Shown: piece by piece, positions 1 to 7,085 of the stretch | How positions within the stretch are numbered: position 1 is the first letter of the stretch | Layout of the letters: the number at the start of each line of letters is the position of its first letter | Source of the DNA: [Flexibacter] sp. ATCC 35103 | Lineage (GTDB): Bacteria > Bacteroidota > Bacteroidia > Flavobacteriales > Flavobacteriaceae | Assembly (NCBI RefSeq): GCF_001975985.1 | Contig: NZ_MTQF01000005.1 | Location: 62,001 to 126,000 of the forward strand | Direction of reading: 5' to 3' | Length of the DNA stretch: 64,000 nt | Position numbers and translations under genes: made by a program | Notes under the pieces: generated by a model | Databases searched by the model: none | What the model was told of the DNA's origin: nothing | The model's input: only the letters and a program-made list of their open reading frames with translations

Positions 1-1
1 C

Positions 2-1528
2 AATACGATCAATGCAACTTTAGGAACCAATTCAGGTACGAGTTTTGATGCTGGTAAAGTTTCATTTTTGCAAAGTACAACCAATTTAGATTTCAGTAAA
101 AGGCTTGATGTTTTAGAAGGATTAAACGTAGCTTTTGGTGGAGAATTCAGATATGAAAATTATCAGATTAAATCAGGAGAAGAAGCTTCTTACGGATTGT
201 ATGATACAAACGGAAATTTAGTTTCAGGAATTCTGCCAAGTAATTCACCATTAATCGTAACAGACTTCTTTGGCAACAAACGTGGAGCAGGAGCACAGGG
301 ATTTTCTGGATTTCAGCCGGCAGATGCCAAAGAAAAAGATCGAAAAAGTGGTGCGGCTTATGTTGATTTAGAATTAAACGCTACTAAAAACTGGCTTTTA
401 AACGGAGCGGTGCGTTATGAAAACTATTCAGATTTTGGAAGCACAGTTATATTTAAACTGGCATCTCTTTTAAAATTGACTGACAATATTAATTGGAGAA
501 TTTCAGGGCAAACCGGTTTTAGAGCCCCATCATTGCAACAAAAGTATTTTGAAGCAAGTTCGACCCAATTTATAAATGGTTCTCCATATCAGGTAGGTTA
601 TTTTACAAATGATTCACAAGCAGCTAAAAGTATTGGAGTTGAAAGCCTGAAACCTGAAAAATCTAAAAGTATCAGTACAGGATTTACATTCAAGATTCCA
701 GAAGCAAATATTACCATTACAACAGATGCTTACTTTACAAGAATCGATGACAGAGTGGTATTAACTGGACAATATGCAAGACCAACTGATGCTCAGATAA
801 CAGGTGCAACATCTGACAAACAAAGAGATGCATTGACATTATTTCAACAAGCATTTGATTTAAAAGGAGTGGAAAGGGCTTCGTTCTGGACCAACGGAAT
901 CAATTCTGAAACGAAAGGTATTGATGTCGTAATTTCTCAAAAATATGATGTAATTCAGGATTTTACAATTCGAAATGATTTTGCTTTAAGCTACAATACA
1001 ACAAAAAGAGTTGGGAAATTAAATGTACCTCAATCTATTATTGATGCAGGTGGAGATCCTTATATATATTCATTTTTCCCGGAATCAAGCCGTATTTATT
1101 TAGAAGAAGCGATCCCGAAATTAAAAGCAAATTTAATGACTACTTTCAATATCAAAAAACTGGACATTTATTTAAGAAACAGTTATTTCGGAAAGGTAAC
1201 AGATCCGGGAGCGACAGATGTAAACTTAGACGGATCATCTTCAGTTTACGAACATCCTGAATACAGTTCAAAAATTGTTACTGATTTATCTTTTGGGTAT
1301 CAAATCAACGAGAAATTCAGATTGACAGTTGGCTTTAATAATATAGGAGATGTGTATCCGGACAGAAACAACCCTTCAACTCCAGCCTTTACGAATACAA
1401 CACCTACATTGTCTCCTGCACCAAGTGCCGACTTAACAAATGCAAATCAGTTTGCGTATTCAAGAGCAGTATCACAATTTGGACTAAACGGAAGATTTGG
1501 TTTTGCGAGATTAAGTTTCAAATTTTAA
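2..1528 (+). CDS. TonB-dependent outer-membrane receptor, C-terminal part (5' end outside window)
   Basis: The frame is open from base 2, so the gene begins upstream of the window; about 508 residues are visible. It carries the features of a TonB-dependent receptor barrel: alternating aromatic and polar strands, the FRAPS motif around base 520, and a last residue Phe in a final strand ending ARLSFKF, typical of barrels inserted by the Bam machinery. The N-terminal plug and TonB box are not visible, so the ligand cannot be inferred. It is followed by an inverted-repeat element rather than by a partner gene, so it is probably the last gene of its transcript. The family call is firm; the substrate is unknown. 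Confidence 0.9.
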   Translation, partial: NTINATLGTNSGTSFDAGKVSFLQSTTNLDFSKRLDVLEGLNVAFGGEFRYENYQIKSGEEASYGLYDTNGNLVSGILPSNSPLIVTDFFGNKRGAGAQGFSGFQPADAKEKDRKSGAAYVDLELNATKNWLLNGAVRYENYSDFGSTVIFKLASLLKLTDNINWRISGQTGFRAPSLQQKYFEASSTQFINGSPYQVGYFTNDSQAAKSIGVESLKPEKSKSISTGFTFKIPEANITITTDAYFTRIDDRVVLTGQYARPTDAQITGATSDKQRDALTLFQQAFDLKGVERASFWTNGINSETKGIDVVISQKYDVIQDFTIRNDFALSYNTTKRVGKLNVPQSIIDAGGDPYIYSFFPESSRIYLEEAIPKLKANLMTTFNIKKLDIYLRNSYFGKVTDPGATDVNLDGSSSVYEHPEYSSKIVTDLSFGYQINEKFRLTVGFNNIGDVYPDRNNPSTPAFTNTTPTLSPAPSADLTNANQFAYSRAVSQFGLNGRFGFARLSFKF

Positions 1529-1538
1529 AGATAAGATT

Positions 1539-1721
1539 GCCCACGGGTTTTGCGGATTAAACGGGTTGACGCTGGTTTTATAATTATTTTAATCCTTTAT
1601 CCCAATAGCTATCGGGAGTGGATAAACTTTCATACAGATGCATGATTCGGTAATAGTTAAAATTGTTTAAGAAGAAAACAAAAATCTGTGCAAATCCGTT
1701 TAATCAGCAAAACCCGTGGGC
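1539..1721. repeat. Intergenic inverted-repeat element, 26-bp arms
   Basis: Bases 1539-1564 and 1696-1721 are inverted copies differing at one position; the outer ends read GCCCACGGGTTTTGC and its complement. About 130 bp of AT-rich non-coding DNA lies between. The arms are more GC-rich than their surroundings. No ORF or target-site duplication was seen. It may be a non-autonomous mobile repeat or a long hairpin terminator for the receptor gene. Confidence 0.7.
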
Positions 1722-1793
1722 TAAATTTTTTTAAAGACAAACACCAGTATTTACTGGGCTTCGAAAAAAATAATGTAAAATATCATTTTTTGA

Positions 1794-1825
1794 TTTGGTA
1801 GTTCTAAAAATAATTTATATATTTA
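1794..1825 (+). promoter_or_regulatory. Bacteroidota-type promoter of the metY leader
   Basis: TTTG (1794-1797), 20 nt, then TATATTTA (1818-1825), which matches the Bacteroidota -7 element TAnnTTTG at 7 of 8 positions. A start near 1832 would give a short untranslated region ahead of the leader ATG at 1872. Inferred from spacing and motif only. Confidence 0.5.
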
Positions 1826-1871
1826 CTCTATCGAATTAGTCGAGTTTAAAAATAAGAATAATTTAAATAAA

Positions 1872-1958
1872 ATGAAAATGAAAACAATAGCGAATAATAT
1901 GATGATATGTTGTGATATGATGCAAATGTGCATCCCAATTCGTTGTTGCCAAAAGTAA
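1872..1958 (+). CDS. Met/Cys-rich leader peptide (28 aa)
   Basis: A short reading frame from ATG 1872 to TAA 1956-1958 encodes 28 residues, with Met at 1, 3, 10, 11, 16, 17 and 19 and Cys at 13, 14, 20, 25 and 26, so 12 of 28 residues are sulfur amino acids. It lies between a promoter-like sequence and a strong intrinsic terminator, and the gene beyond the next small ORF is metY. The last codons contain CCAAAAG (1949-1955), complementary to CTTTTGG (1995-2001) in the 5' arm of the terminator. This is the layout of a translation-coupled attenuator: stalling at Met or Cys codons would free the segment to pair with and break the terminator. Composition and position are seen; the mechanism is inferred. 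Confidence 0.75.
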   Translation: MKMKTIANNMMICCDMMQMCIPIRCCQK

Positions 1959-1989
1959 AAGATAAAATCTTTGTTATAGTTAGATCTAT

Positions 1990-2026
1990 AAGCCCTTTTG
2001 GTCGCCATCCGAAAGGGCTTTTTTTT
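1990..2026 (+). terminator. Attenuator terminator upstream of metY
   Basis: Twelve-base stem 1990-2001 with 2009-2020 (one G-U pair), a 7-nt loop and a run of T from 2019 to 2026. It lies between the Met/Cys leader and the next genes, so it can act as a regulated terminator. Its 5' arm is also complementary to the end of the leader ORF. Confidence 0.85.
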
Positions 2027-2049
2027 AAAACATTTTTAAAATTCAAATT

Positions 2050-2235
2050 ATGAAAACACTAAACTCAATTGCAATAGAGTATTTATTGAGAAACGATTCT
2101 CAAAAAAATAATAAATCAGAAGACATAACAAGAGAAGTTATCAGAATAAATACAGAGCAAAATATAAAAAGTCAAAAATCATTACTGTTTCACATGTATG
2201 ATCTTGAAGAAGAAGCAGAAGAATTTTTTGTTTAA
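2050..2235 (+). CDS. Small protein of unknown function, SLLF-x-MY family (61 aa)
   Basis: A 61-residue acidic, soluble protein with ATG start, 24 nt after the attenuator terminator and 66 nt before metY. There is no signal peptide or membrane segment. Its C-terminal part reads SLLFHMYDLEEEAEEFF. The small protein at 5523-5726 also ends in SLLF-x-MY, acidic residues and a terminal F-V/I, and it too follows a leader-terminator and precedes methionine genes. Both begin with M-x-x-LN-x-I. This suggests one family tied to methionine operons, possibly a regulator or an adaptor for an enzyme of the pathway. No known family was recognised and no function is assigned. Codon use resembles the neighbours. 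Confidence 0.7.
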   Translation: MKTLNSIAIEYLLRNDSQKNNKSEDITREVIRINTEQNIKSQKSLLFHMYDLEEEAEEFFV

Positions 2236-2301
2236 ATCAATTCAAAAATTAATTACAATATCAATATATAAGTATTAACAATACCTAAAAACTAAGAAAT
2301 T

Positions 2302-3606
2302 ATGAGCACACAAAAATTTGCAACAAACGCATTACACGCAGGACACGATGTTACTAAAAATGCAGGAACGAGAGCTGTACCAATTTACCAGACATCATCA
2401 TATGTATTTAATGATTCAGATCACGCTGCCAATTTATTTGGTCTTGCCGAAGCCGGATTTATCTATACCCGATTAAATAACCCAACAAATGATGTTTTAG
2501 AACAAAGGCTTGCAGCGCTTGAAGGCGGAATTGGAGCTGTAGTTACGGCATCAGGAGCTTCTGCAATTTCTACAACGTTCCTGACTTTACTAAAAGCGGG
2601 TGATCATATTGTGGTTTCGAACAGTTTATACGGAGGAACATATAATTTATTAAGCGTTACTTTACCTCGTTTAGGAATCACAACAACATTTGTAGATCCG
2701 TCTAAACCGGAAAATTTCACTAAAGCAGCCAAAGAAAATACAAGAGCCTTTTTTGTAGAATCTTTAGGAAACCCAAAATTAGATGTATTAGACCTGAAAG
2801 GAATTTCGGCAGAAGCCAAAAACTTTAAAGTACCTTTTATTGTAGACAATACCGTAGCTACTCCTTATTTATTAAACCCAATTGCGTACGGAGCAGATAT
2901 TGTGATTCACTCTTTAACCAAATATATTTCAGGAAACGGAACTTCATTAGGAGGTGTTATCATCGATGCAGGAAATTTTGACTGGTCAAACGGAAAATTC
3001 CCTGAATTTACAGAACCTTCCGCAGGATATCACGGTTTAGTATATCACGAAGCTTTAGGAAATGCTGCATTTATTGCAAAAGCAAGAATCGAAGGTTTAC
3101 GTGATTTTGGAGCCGCTTTGAGTCCGTTTAATGCTTTCCAGATTATTCAGGGATTAGAAACATTGCCAATCCGAATTCAGAAACACAGTGAAAATGCTTT
3201 AGCATTAGCCTCTTGGTTAGAAAAACAAGATGAGGTAGTTTGGGTAAACTATCCAGGTCTTAAAAACAATAAATATTATGATCTCGCACAGCAATATTTA
3301 CCAAAAGGACAAAGTGGTGTAGTGACCTTTGGACTGAAAGGTGGTTTTGATGCCGCTAAAAAAGTAGTTGATCAAACAAAATTGTTCTCGCTTCTGGCCA
3401 ATATTGGTGATACAAAATCACTAATCATACATCCGGCAAGTACAACACACCAACAATTATCTGATGCGGATCAGTTAGAAACAGGGGTTTCAAAAGATTT
3501 AGTTCGACTTTCTGTAGGACTTGAAGATATCGAAGATTTAATAGCTGATCTGCAAGCTGCTTTCGCCAGCGTTACCCAATCGCAATACAGCATTAATAAA
3601 AATTAG
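2302..3606 (+). CDS. metY: O-acetylhomoserine aminocarboxypropyltransferase (sulfhydrylase)
   Basis: A 434-residue PLP enzyme of the Cys/Met metabolism fold type I family, which condenses O-acetylhomoserine with sulfide to form homocysteine in the cytoplasm. The N-terminus has the family pattern (ALHAGHD, then PIYQTSSYVF) and the PLP lysine is Lys207 in SLTKYISGNG. Length and the region after the lysine, with the family's characteristic insertion, fit the MetY subgroup rather than MetB or MetC. It follows the Met/Cys leader attenuator and small protein and is followed by a homoserine-dehydrogenase-like gene. A second family member (metZ) lies at 10230-11402, so the organism carries two sulfhydrylase-type enzymes. 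Expression is probably raised when Met or Cys is scarce. Confidence 0.93.
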   Translation: MSTQKFATNALHAGHDVTKNAGTRAVPIYQTSSYVFNDSDHAANLFGLAEAGFIYTRLNNPTNDVLEQRLAALEGGIGAVVTASGASAISTTFLTLLKAGDHIVVSNSLYGGTYNLLSVTLPRLGITTTFVDPSKPENFTKAAKENTRAFFVESLGNPKLDVLDLKGISAEAKNFKVPFIVDNTVATPYLLNPIAYGADIVIHSLTKYISGNGTSLGGVIIDAGNFDWSNGKFPEFTEPSAGYHGLVYHEALGNAAFIAKARIEGLRDFGAALSPFNAFQIIQGLETLPIRIQKHSENALALASWLEKQDEVVWVNYPGLKNNKYYDLAQQYLPKGQSGVVTFGLKGGFDAAKKVVDQTKLFSLLANIGDTKSLIIHPASTTHQQLSDADQLETGVSKDLVRLSVGLEDIEDLIADLQAAFASVTQSQYSINKN

Positions 3607-3693
3607 GTTTTTTTGTTTTTTGTTTGAAAAATTGCCTTTAGTAGCGTGAGTTCTGCTAGAGGTGATTTTTTATAAAAAACTATCCATATAAAA

Positions 3694-3800
3694 GTTTTTT
3701 CACCATATAAGTAGAGACGCACTGCTGTGCGTCTAAATCGTTTGTCTGGCAGTGCATGATTGATTATTAAATGAACTTATATCACTTACATGGTTTAAAA
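3694..3800. repeat. Intergenic repeat with AAACCATATAAG-type ends, copy 1
   Basis: The ends (TTTTTTCACCATATAAG on the left, ATGAACTTAT...CATGGTTTAAAA on the right) recur in inverted orientation at about 12605-12686, with near-identical ends and an unrelated centre. The centre here contains the perfect hairpin AGACGCAC-TGCT-GTGCGTCT (3715-3734). No coding potential. Confidence 0.65.
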
Positions 3801-3821
3801 TAACCCAATAAATTAAAAATT

Positions 3822-4910
3822 ATGTCAAAGCTTAAAATAAATATCATCCTTTTTGGAATTGGAAATATCGGAAGTACTTTGATCAATCAAATTATCGAAA
3901 GTCAGGAGTTTTTTCTCGAAAGTAAAAATGTCGATTTTCATTTTCCGATTATAACGAATTCAACAGTAGCTTTTTTCGAGAAAGAAGGCGTAGGATATGC
4001 TTGGGAAACCAATTTCTTAGAATTGGCAGTTCCTTTTAAAGTACAGGACATTATTGAATTTGCGAAAGAAAATGAATTTGAGAACCTAATTGCGGTTGAT
4101 GCAACGGCAAGTGATGAGCTAATTCACCATTATAATACTTTGATCGAAAACGGATTTAATATTGTAGCGGTAAATAAAAAAGCAAACACATTGCCAATTG
4201 ATCTATACAAAGAGATTAGAACAAATCTTAAAAAGTATGACAAAGAGTTTTTGTATGAAACATCAGTAGATACAGGTTTTCCGGTATTGCAGACTCTTAG
4301 GGATTTGTATTATTCCGGAGAAAAAATCACCAAAATACGAGGTGTTTTCTCTGATAATCTGAGTTACGTCTTTAATAGATTTGCGAATGAAGAAGCCACC
4401 TTTTCCTCTCTTTTAAAAGATGCTAGTTTGCTGGGATTAATGCGATCTACTTTTAAGGAAGACCTGTCCGGAAATGATACAGCGAGAAAATTGCTGATTC
4501 TGACCAGGGAAATTGGTAAAGATTTTGAACTCTCAGATATAAAAATCAATTCTCTTATTACAGAAGAACACCTGGAGAAAAACGGAATCCTTAATAAAGA
4601 AGCAATCGACAGATCTTTTAAAATTGCAAAAATAACCCAGGCAGACAATCATGTATTAAGATATGTTGGAGAATTTGATGTGCAGAAAAACACACTCGAA
4701 GTTAAATTAGTTTCAGAACCGGTTTCATCGGCTATTGGACAATTAAAAGGTTCAGATACCATTTTTGAGATTTATACGCAATCATATGCAGATGTGCCAA
4801 TTGCAATTCAAAGTGCTTCGGCATGTAAACAAGCTATTTCAAGAGGGATAATAACTGACATTTTGAAAGTTGCTGAAAAAATAAAAAATAAAGAAGCAGT
4901 TTGGCTGTAA
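3822..4910 (+). CDS. Degenerate homoserine dehydrogenase paralogue
   Basis: A 362-residue protein clearly homologous over its full length to the homoserine-dehydrogenase half of the fused enzyme at 7086-9500. The dinucleotide fold is kept (GIGNIG, residues 12-17) and so is the nicotinamide-proximal Lys119 or Lys120. Substrate and catalytic positions have drifted: the family GAGLP is DTGFP (150-154), SGTL is SDNL (177-180), and TEPDPREDL is MRSTFKEDL, which removes the conserved Glu. The C-terminal GAGAGxxVTARG loop is SASACKQAISRG. It may have lost catalysis and become a regulatory or sensing subunit, or it may act on another substrate. The frame is intact and strongly protein-like, so it is unlikely to be a pseudogene. 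It lies 215 bp after metY. Confidence 0.85.
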   Translation: MSKLKINIILFGIGNIGSTLINQIIESQEFFLESKNVDFHFPIITNSTVAFFEKEGVGYAWETNFLELAVPFKVQDIIEFAKENEFENLIAVDATASDELIHHYNTLIENGFNIVAVNKKANTLPIDLYKEIRTNLKKYDKEFLYETSVDTGFPVLQTLRDLYYSGEKITKIRGVFSDNLSYVFNRFANEEATFSSLLKDASLLGLMRSTFKEDLSGNDTARKLLILTREIGKDFELSDIKINSLITEEHLEKNGILNKEAIDRSFKIAKITQADNHVLRYVGEFDVQKNTLEVKLVSEPVSSAIGQLKGSDTIFEIYTQSYADVPIAIQSASACKQAISRGIITDILKVAEKIKNKEAVWL

Positions 4911-5272
4911 GTGGTTTCTATTAGTAGTTAGTTGTTCTTTGATATGTTGAAACAGGAAAGTTCCTAACGTATTTTTTGTAGGTTTTAACGTTCAATTTTT
5001 TAAATCTTAAATTTGTAAGATGTTTTTTAACGATAAAAACAGGTTTTTTAACGTTTTTTAGGATTAATTTGCTGATCCTCACTTGCATAATTGAAAAAAT
5101 ATTCGCACATTTGTAATACCTCAAAATTACCAGAAATAAATTTAGAATTTAACATATAGTTATGTCGATCGGGATCAAAAGTTGAATGAACTTTATATCT
5201 AATTGATTTTAAAAAGAAGATTAAGTTAAAAGTATTTTCAATAGTTTCGAGAAGCTTATTAAAATTAAACAA
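4911..5272. other. Gene-poor stretch between the hom-like gene and the second leader
   Basis: About 360 bp of AT-rich DNA. The only reading frame worth noting is a 76-codon one on the minus strand (5048-5278), which ends at the second leader and has no recognisable domain. Several TTTTTTAACG runs occur near 5020-5060. No clear promoter for the second leader was identified; TAGTTTCG at 5242-5249 is a weak -7 candidate. Confidence 0.4.
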
Positions 5273-5278
5273 ATGCAA
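5048..5278 (-). CDS. Possible small hypothetical protein (76 aa)
   Basis: An open minus-strand frame of 76 codons with a plausible amino-acid mix (hydrophobic N-terminal half, then FDPDRHNYMLNS and a basic C-terminus). It overlaps no other gene except the start of the longer form of the second leader peptide. No promoter or family was recognised and there is no second copy in the window. It may be a spurious frame or the remnant of a lost gene. Confidence 0.2.
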   Translation of the reverse strand: MHLFNFNKLLETIENTFNLIFFLKSIRYKVHSTFDPDRHNYMLNSKFISGNFEVLQMCEYFFNYASEDQQINPKKR

Positions 5279-5374
5279 GAATTTTTTAAAATAGCAGGTA
5301 AATCACAGATGAATAAATCCCTACAGATGAACAAGATGTTTAACGTCGCACGTATTTGTGTACGCGTCTGTTGA
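5273..5374 (+). CDS. Second Met/Cys-containing leader peptide (33 aa, or 21 aa from ATG 5309)
   Basis: A short frame ending at TGA 5372-5374. From ATG 5273 it has 33 residues, with Met at 1, 13, 19 and 22 and Cys at 29 and 33 (the last codon); an in-frame ATG at 5309 gives 21 residues. It ends ARICVRVC. Thirty-two nt after the stop comes a perfect 12-bp terminator hairpin. CTAAAAG (5377-5383), directly after the stop, can pair with CTTTTGG (5412-5418) in the terminator 5' arm, the same logic as at 1872-2026. It is less rich in sulfur residues than the first leader, so confidence is lower. The next genes are a small protein and the metX operon. Confidence 0.5.
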   Translation: MQEFFKIAGKSQMNKSLQMNKMFNVARICVRVC

Positions 5375-5406
5375 TACTAAAAGTATATATAAGTTGTATA
5401 AAACTT

Positions 5407-5443
5407 AAACCCTTTTGGTATTAAAACCCAAAAGGGTTTTTTT
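5407..5443 (+). terminator. Second attenuator terminator
   Basis: Perfect 12-bp stem 5407-5418 with 5428-5439, a 9-nt loop and seven T ending at 5443. The CCCTTTTGG core is the same as in the terminator at 1990-2026. It lies between the second leader and the small gene at 5523. Confidence 0.85.
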
Positions 5444-5522
5444 ATTTCATTTAGTAGCTGTAACAAAAAAATAAACAAACAATAAAGATTATAAAACGTT
5501 AACTAACATAAACTTAAATATC

Positions 5523-5726
5523 ATGAGCAAATTAAACTACATAACAAAAACATTTTCTACATTGAAAAATTTGAAAGCTAGAAGAAACAATCCGCCACCA
5601 CCAGCAAATGAATTGGTACATCCAAGATTTGGAATTACTGAAGCAGATAAAATAGCAGAGAAAAAAGAGCCAAACTCATTATTGTTTTTGATGTATTCAA
5701 AAGAAAATGAAACACTTTTTATCTAA
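5523..5726 (+). CDS. Small protein of unknown function, SLLF-x-MY family (67 aa)
   Basis: A 67-residue basic, soluble protein, ATG start, 80 nt after the second attenuator terminator. It has a Lys/Arg-rich N-terminal third, a PPPP stretch near residue 25, and the C-terminal sequence SLLFLMYSKENETLFI. It shares this ending and an LN-x-I start with the protein at 2050-2235, while the middle diverges. The next element downstream is a promoter-like sequence and a SAM-I riboswitch leading metX, so this gene may form its own short transcript under attenuator control. No known domain; function unassigned. The repeated context argues that it is a real gene. Confidence 0.65.
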   Translation: MSKLNYITKTFSTLKNLKARRNNPPPPANELVHPRFGITEADKIAEKKEPNSLLFLMYSKENETLFI

Positions 5727-5855
5727 ATCAAAAAGTATCATAAAATAGGGGAATACCTGCTTAATTTTACTGGGCAACTTGTTCGGTAATTTTTTGCGTA
5801 CAATAGTTTTTGTTTGAATTATGTTTAAGAAATTGCGGAATCAGTTTCGATAAAA

Positions 5856-5887
5856 TTTGTTTGTTTAAGAAATTAGTAGTTAATTTG
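5856..5887 (+). promoter_or_regulatory. Promoter-like sequence ahead of the metX riboswitch
   Basis: TTTG (5856-5859), 20 nt, then TTAATTTG (5880-5887). The -7 element and the next bases (TTAATTTGCAC) resemble TTACTTTGCAC ahead of the second SAM riboswitch at 24383, which supports a shared promoter type. Confidence 0.5.
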
Positions 5888-5916
5888 CACCTTTAAGTTC
5901 AAAAACGTATTGAAAT

Positions 5917-6021
5917 GTTATAAAGAAAGGACGAGGGATTAGACCCGATGAATCCTTAGCAACCCTTCGTTAAATCGAAGAAGGTGCTGCATTCTACCAC
6001 GCCCAAACGTGGAAAGATAAC
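5917..6021 (+). promoter_or_regulatory. SAM-I (S-box) riboswitch upstream of metX
   Basis: The sequence contains the conserved S-box core: GAGGGATTAGACCCGATGAA, then CCTTAGCAACC, a variable P3 hairpin and GGTGCTGCATTCTACC. P1 pairs GTTAT (5917-5921) with ATAAC (6017-6021). It senses S-adenosylmethionine and should lower metX operon expression when SAM is high. No U-rich intrinsic terminator follows; AAAGAAAG (5922-5929) can pair with CTTTCTTT (6051-6058) close to the start codon, which may form part of the expression platform. Confidence 0.9.
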
Positions 6022-6094
6022 AACAAGAATTTTCTAGTTTCACTCTAGTACTTTCTTTCTAATATTTCCACATACAAATCAATAATAAAAAGAT

Positions 6095-7084
6095 TTGAAA
6101 TTGGAAAATATACCAAGTCCCATTATAATTCACGATTTCATCACACAAAGTGGTGCATCATATACGTTAATACCGCTAAGTTTTACACTTTCGGGTTTGC
6201 CATTACATAGCGCGCCTATTGTTTTGGTGAATCATGCATTGACAGGAAACGCTCAGGTTACAGGCGAAAATGGGTGGTGGAATGATTTAATCGGGAACGA
6301 AAAAACAATAGATACTAACAAATATACCATATTAGCATTTGATGTTCCCGGAAACGGAAACGATTCTTTTGTGATAGAAAACTATCAGGATTTTACAACA
6401 AGAGATGTTGCAGCAATTTTTATAAAAGGTCTTGAAGCTTTAAATATACACCAGGTGCACACCATCATTGGCGGTTCTGTTGGTGGAGGAATTGCCTGGG
6501 AAATCCTTGCATTAGAACCTAATATTACCCAAAACTTAATTCCGATTGCGACAGACTGGAAATCGACAGACTGGATGATTGCTAATTGCTATTTGCAAGA
6601 GCAAATCCTGAACAATTCTTCAAGACCTATTGAAGACGCCAGAATTCACGCCATGTTGTGTTATCGCTCTCCTGAATCATTCAAAGAAAAATTTCAACGT
6701 ACGATCAACAACAATCTTTCGATTTTTAATATTGAAAGCTGGTTGGCGCATCATGGCGAAAAATTACAAAAGAGATACCAATTATCATCGTACAAATTGA
6801 TGAACCAATTGCTCAAAACTATAGATATTACCAGAAATAGTGACGACTTTGAAACTTTATTGTCCAGAACAAATGCCGCGATTCATATTATTGGGATCAA
6901 CTCAGATTTGTTTTTTACACCAAAAGAAAATCGGGAAACATTTCAGGAATTAAAGAAGTTCAAAAACAATGTTTTTTACAGCGAAATAGATTCGGTTCAC
7001 GGACATGACGCTTTTTTAATCGAGTACAAACAACTAGATCATTTACTTGCCGATATTTTTAAGGCAGAAACAATAGAAAAATAA
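6095..7084 (+). CDS. metX: Homoserine O-acetyltransferase (alpha/beta-hydrolase family)
   Basis: A 329-residue alpha/beta-hydrolase protein of the MetX family, which acetylates homoserine with acetyl-CoA for the sulfhydrylases encoded nearby. Family motifs are visible: NHALTGNAQV near the N-terminus, then the nucleophile elbow GGSVGGG with Ser128, Asp271 in INSDLFF and His304 in HGHDAFL as the triad. It is somewhat shorter than many MetX proteins. No ATG fits in frame; TTG at 6095 (or TTG 6101) is the likely start, which could limit translation. It sits behind the SAM-I riboswitch and ends one base before the aspartokinase fusion gene, so the two are almost certainly co-transcribed and coupled. 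Confidence 0.9.
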   Translation: MKLENIPSPIIIHDFITQSGASYTLIPLSFTLSGLPLHSAPIVLVNHALTGNAQVTGENGWWNDLIGNEKTIDTNKYTILAFDVPGNGNDSFVIENYQDFTTRDVAAIFIKGLEALNIHQVHTIIGGSVGGGIAWEILALEPNITQNLIPIATDWKSTDWMIANCYLQEQILNNSSRPIEDARIHAMLCYRSPESFKEKFQRTINNNLSIFNIESWLAHHGEKLQKRYQLSSYKLMNQLLKTIDITRNSDDFETLLSRTNAAIHIIGINSDLFFTPKENRETFQELKKFKNNVFYSEIDSVHGHDAFLIEYKQLDHLLADIFKAETIEK

Positions 7085-7085
7085 A

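Noticed and set aside
1823..2046. Two minus-strand frames of 61 and 66 codons
   Set aside because: They run antisense through the leader and terminator; no promoter, and their sequence is explained by the leader ORF on the plus strand.
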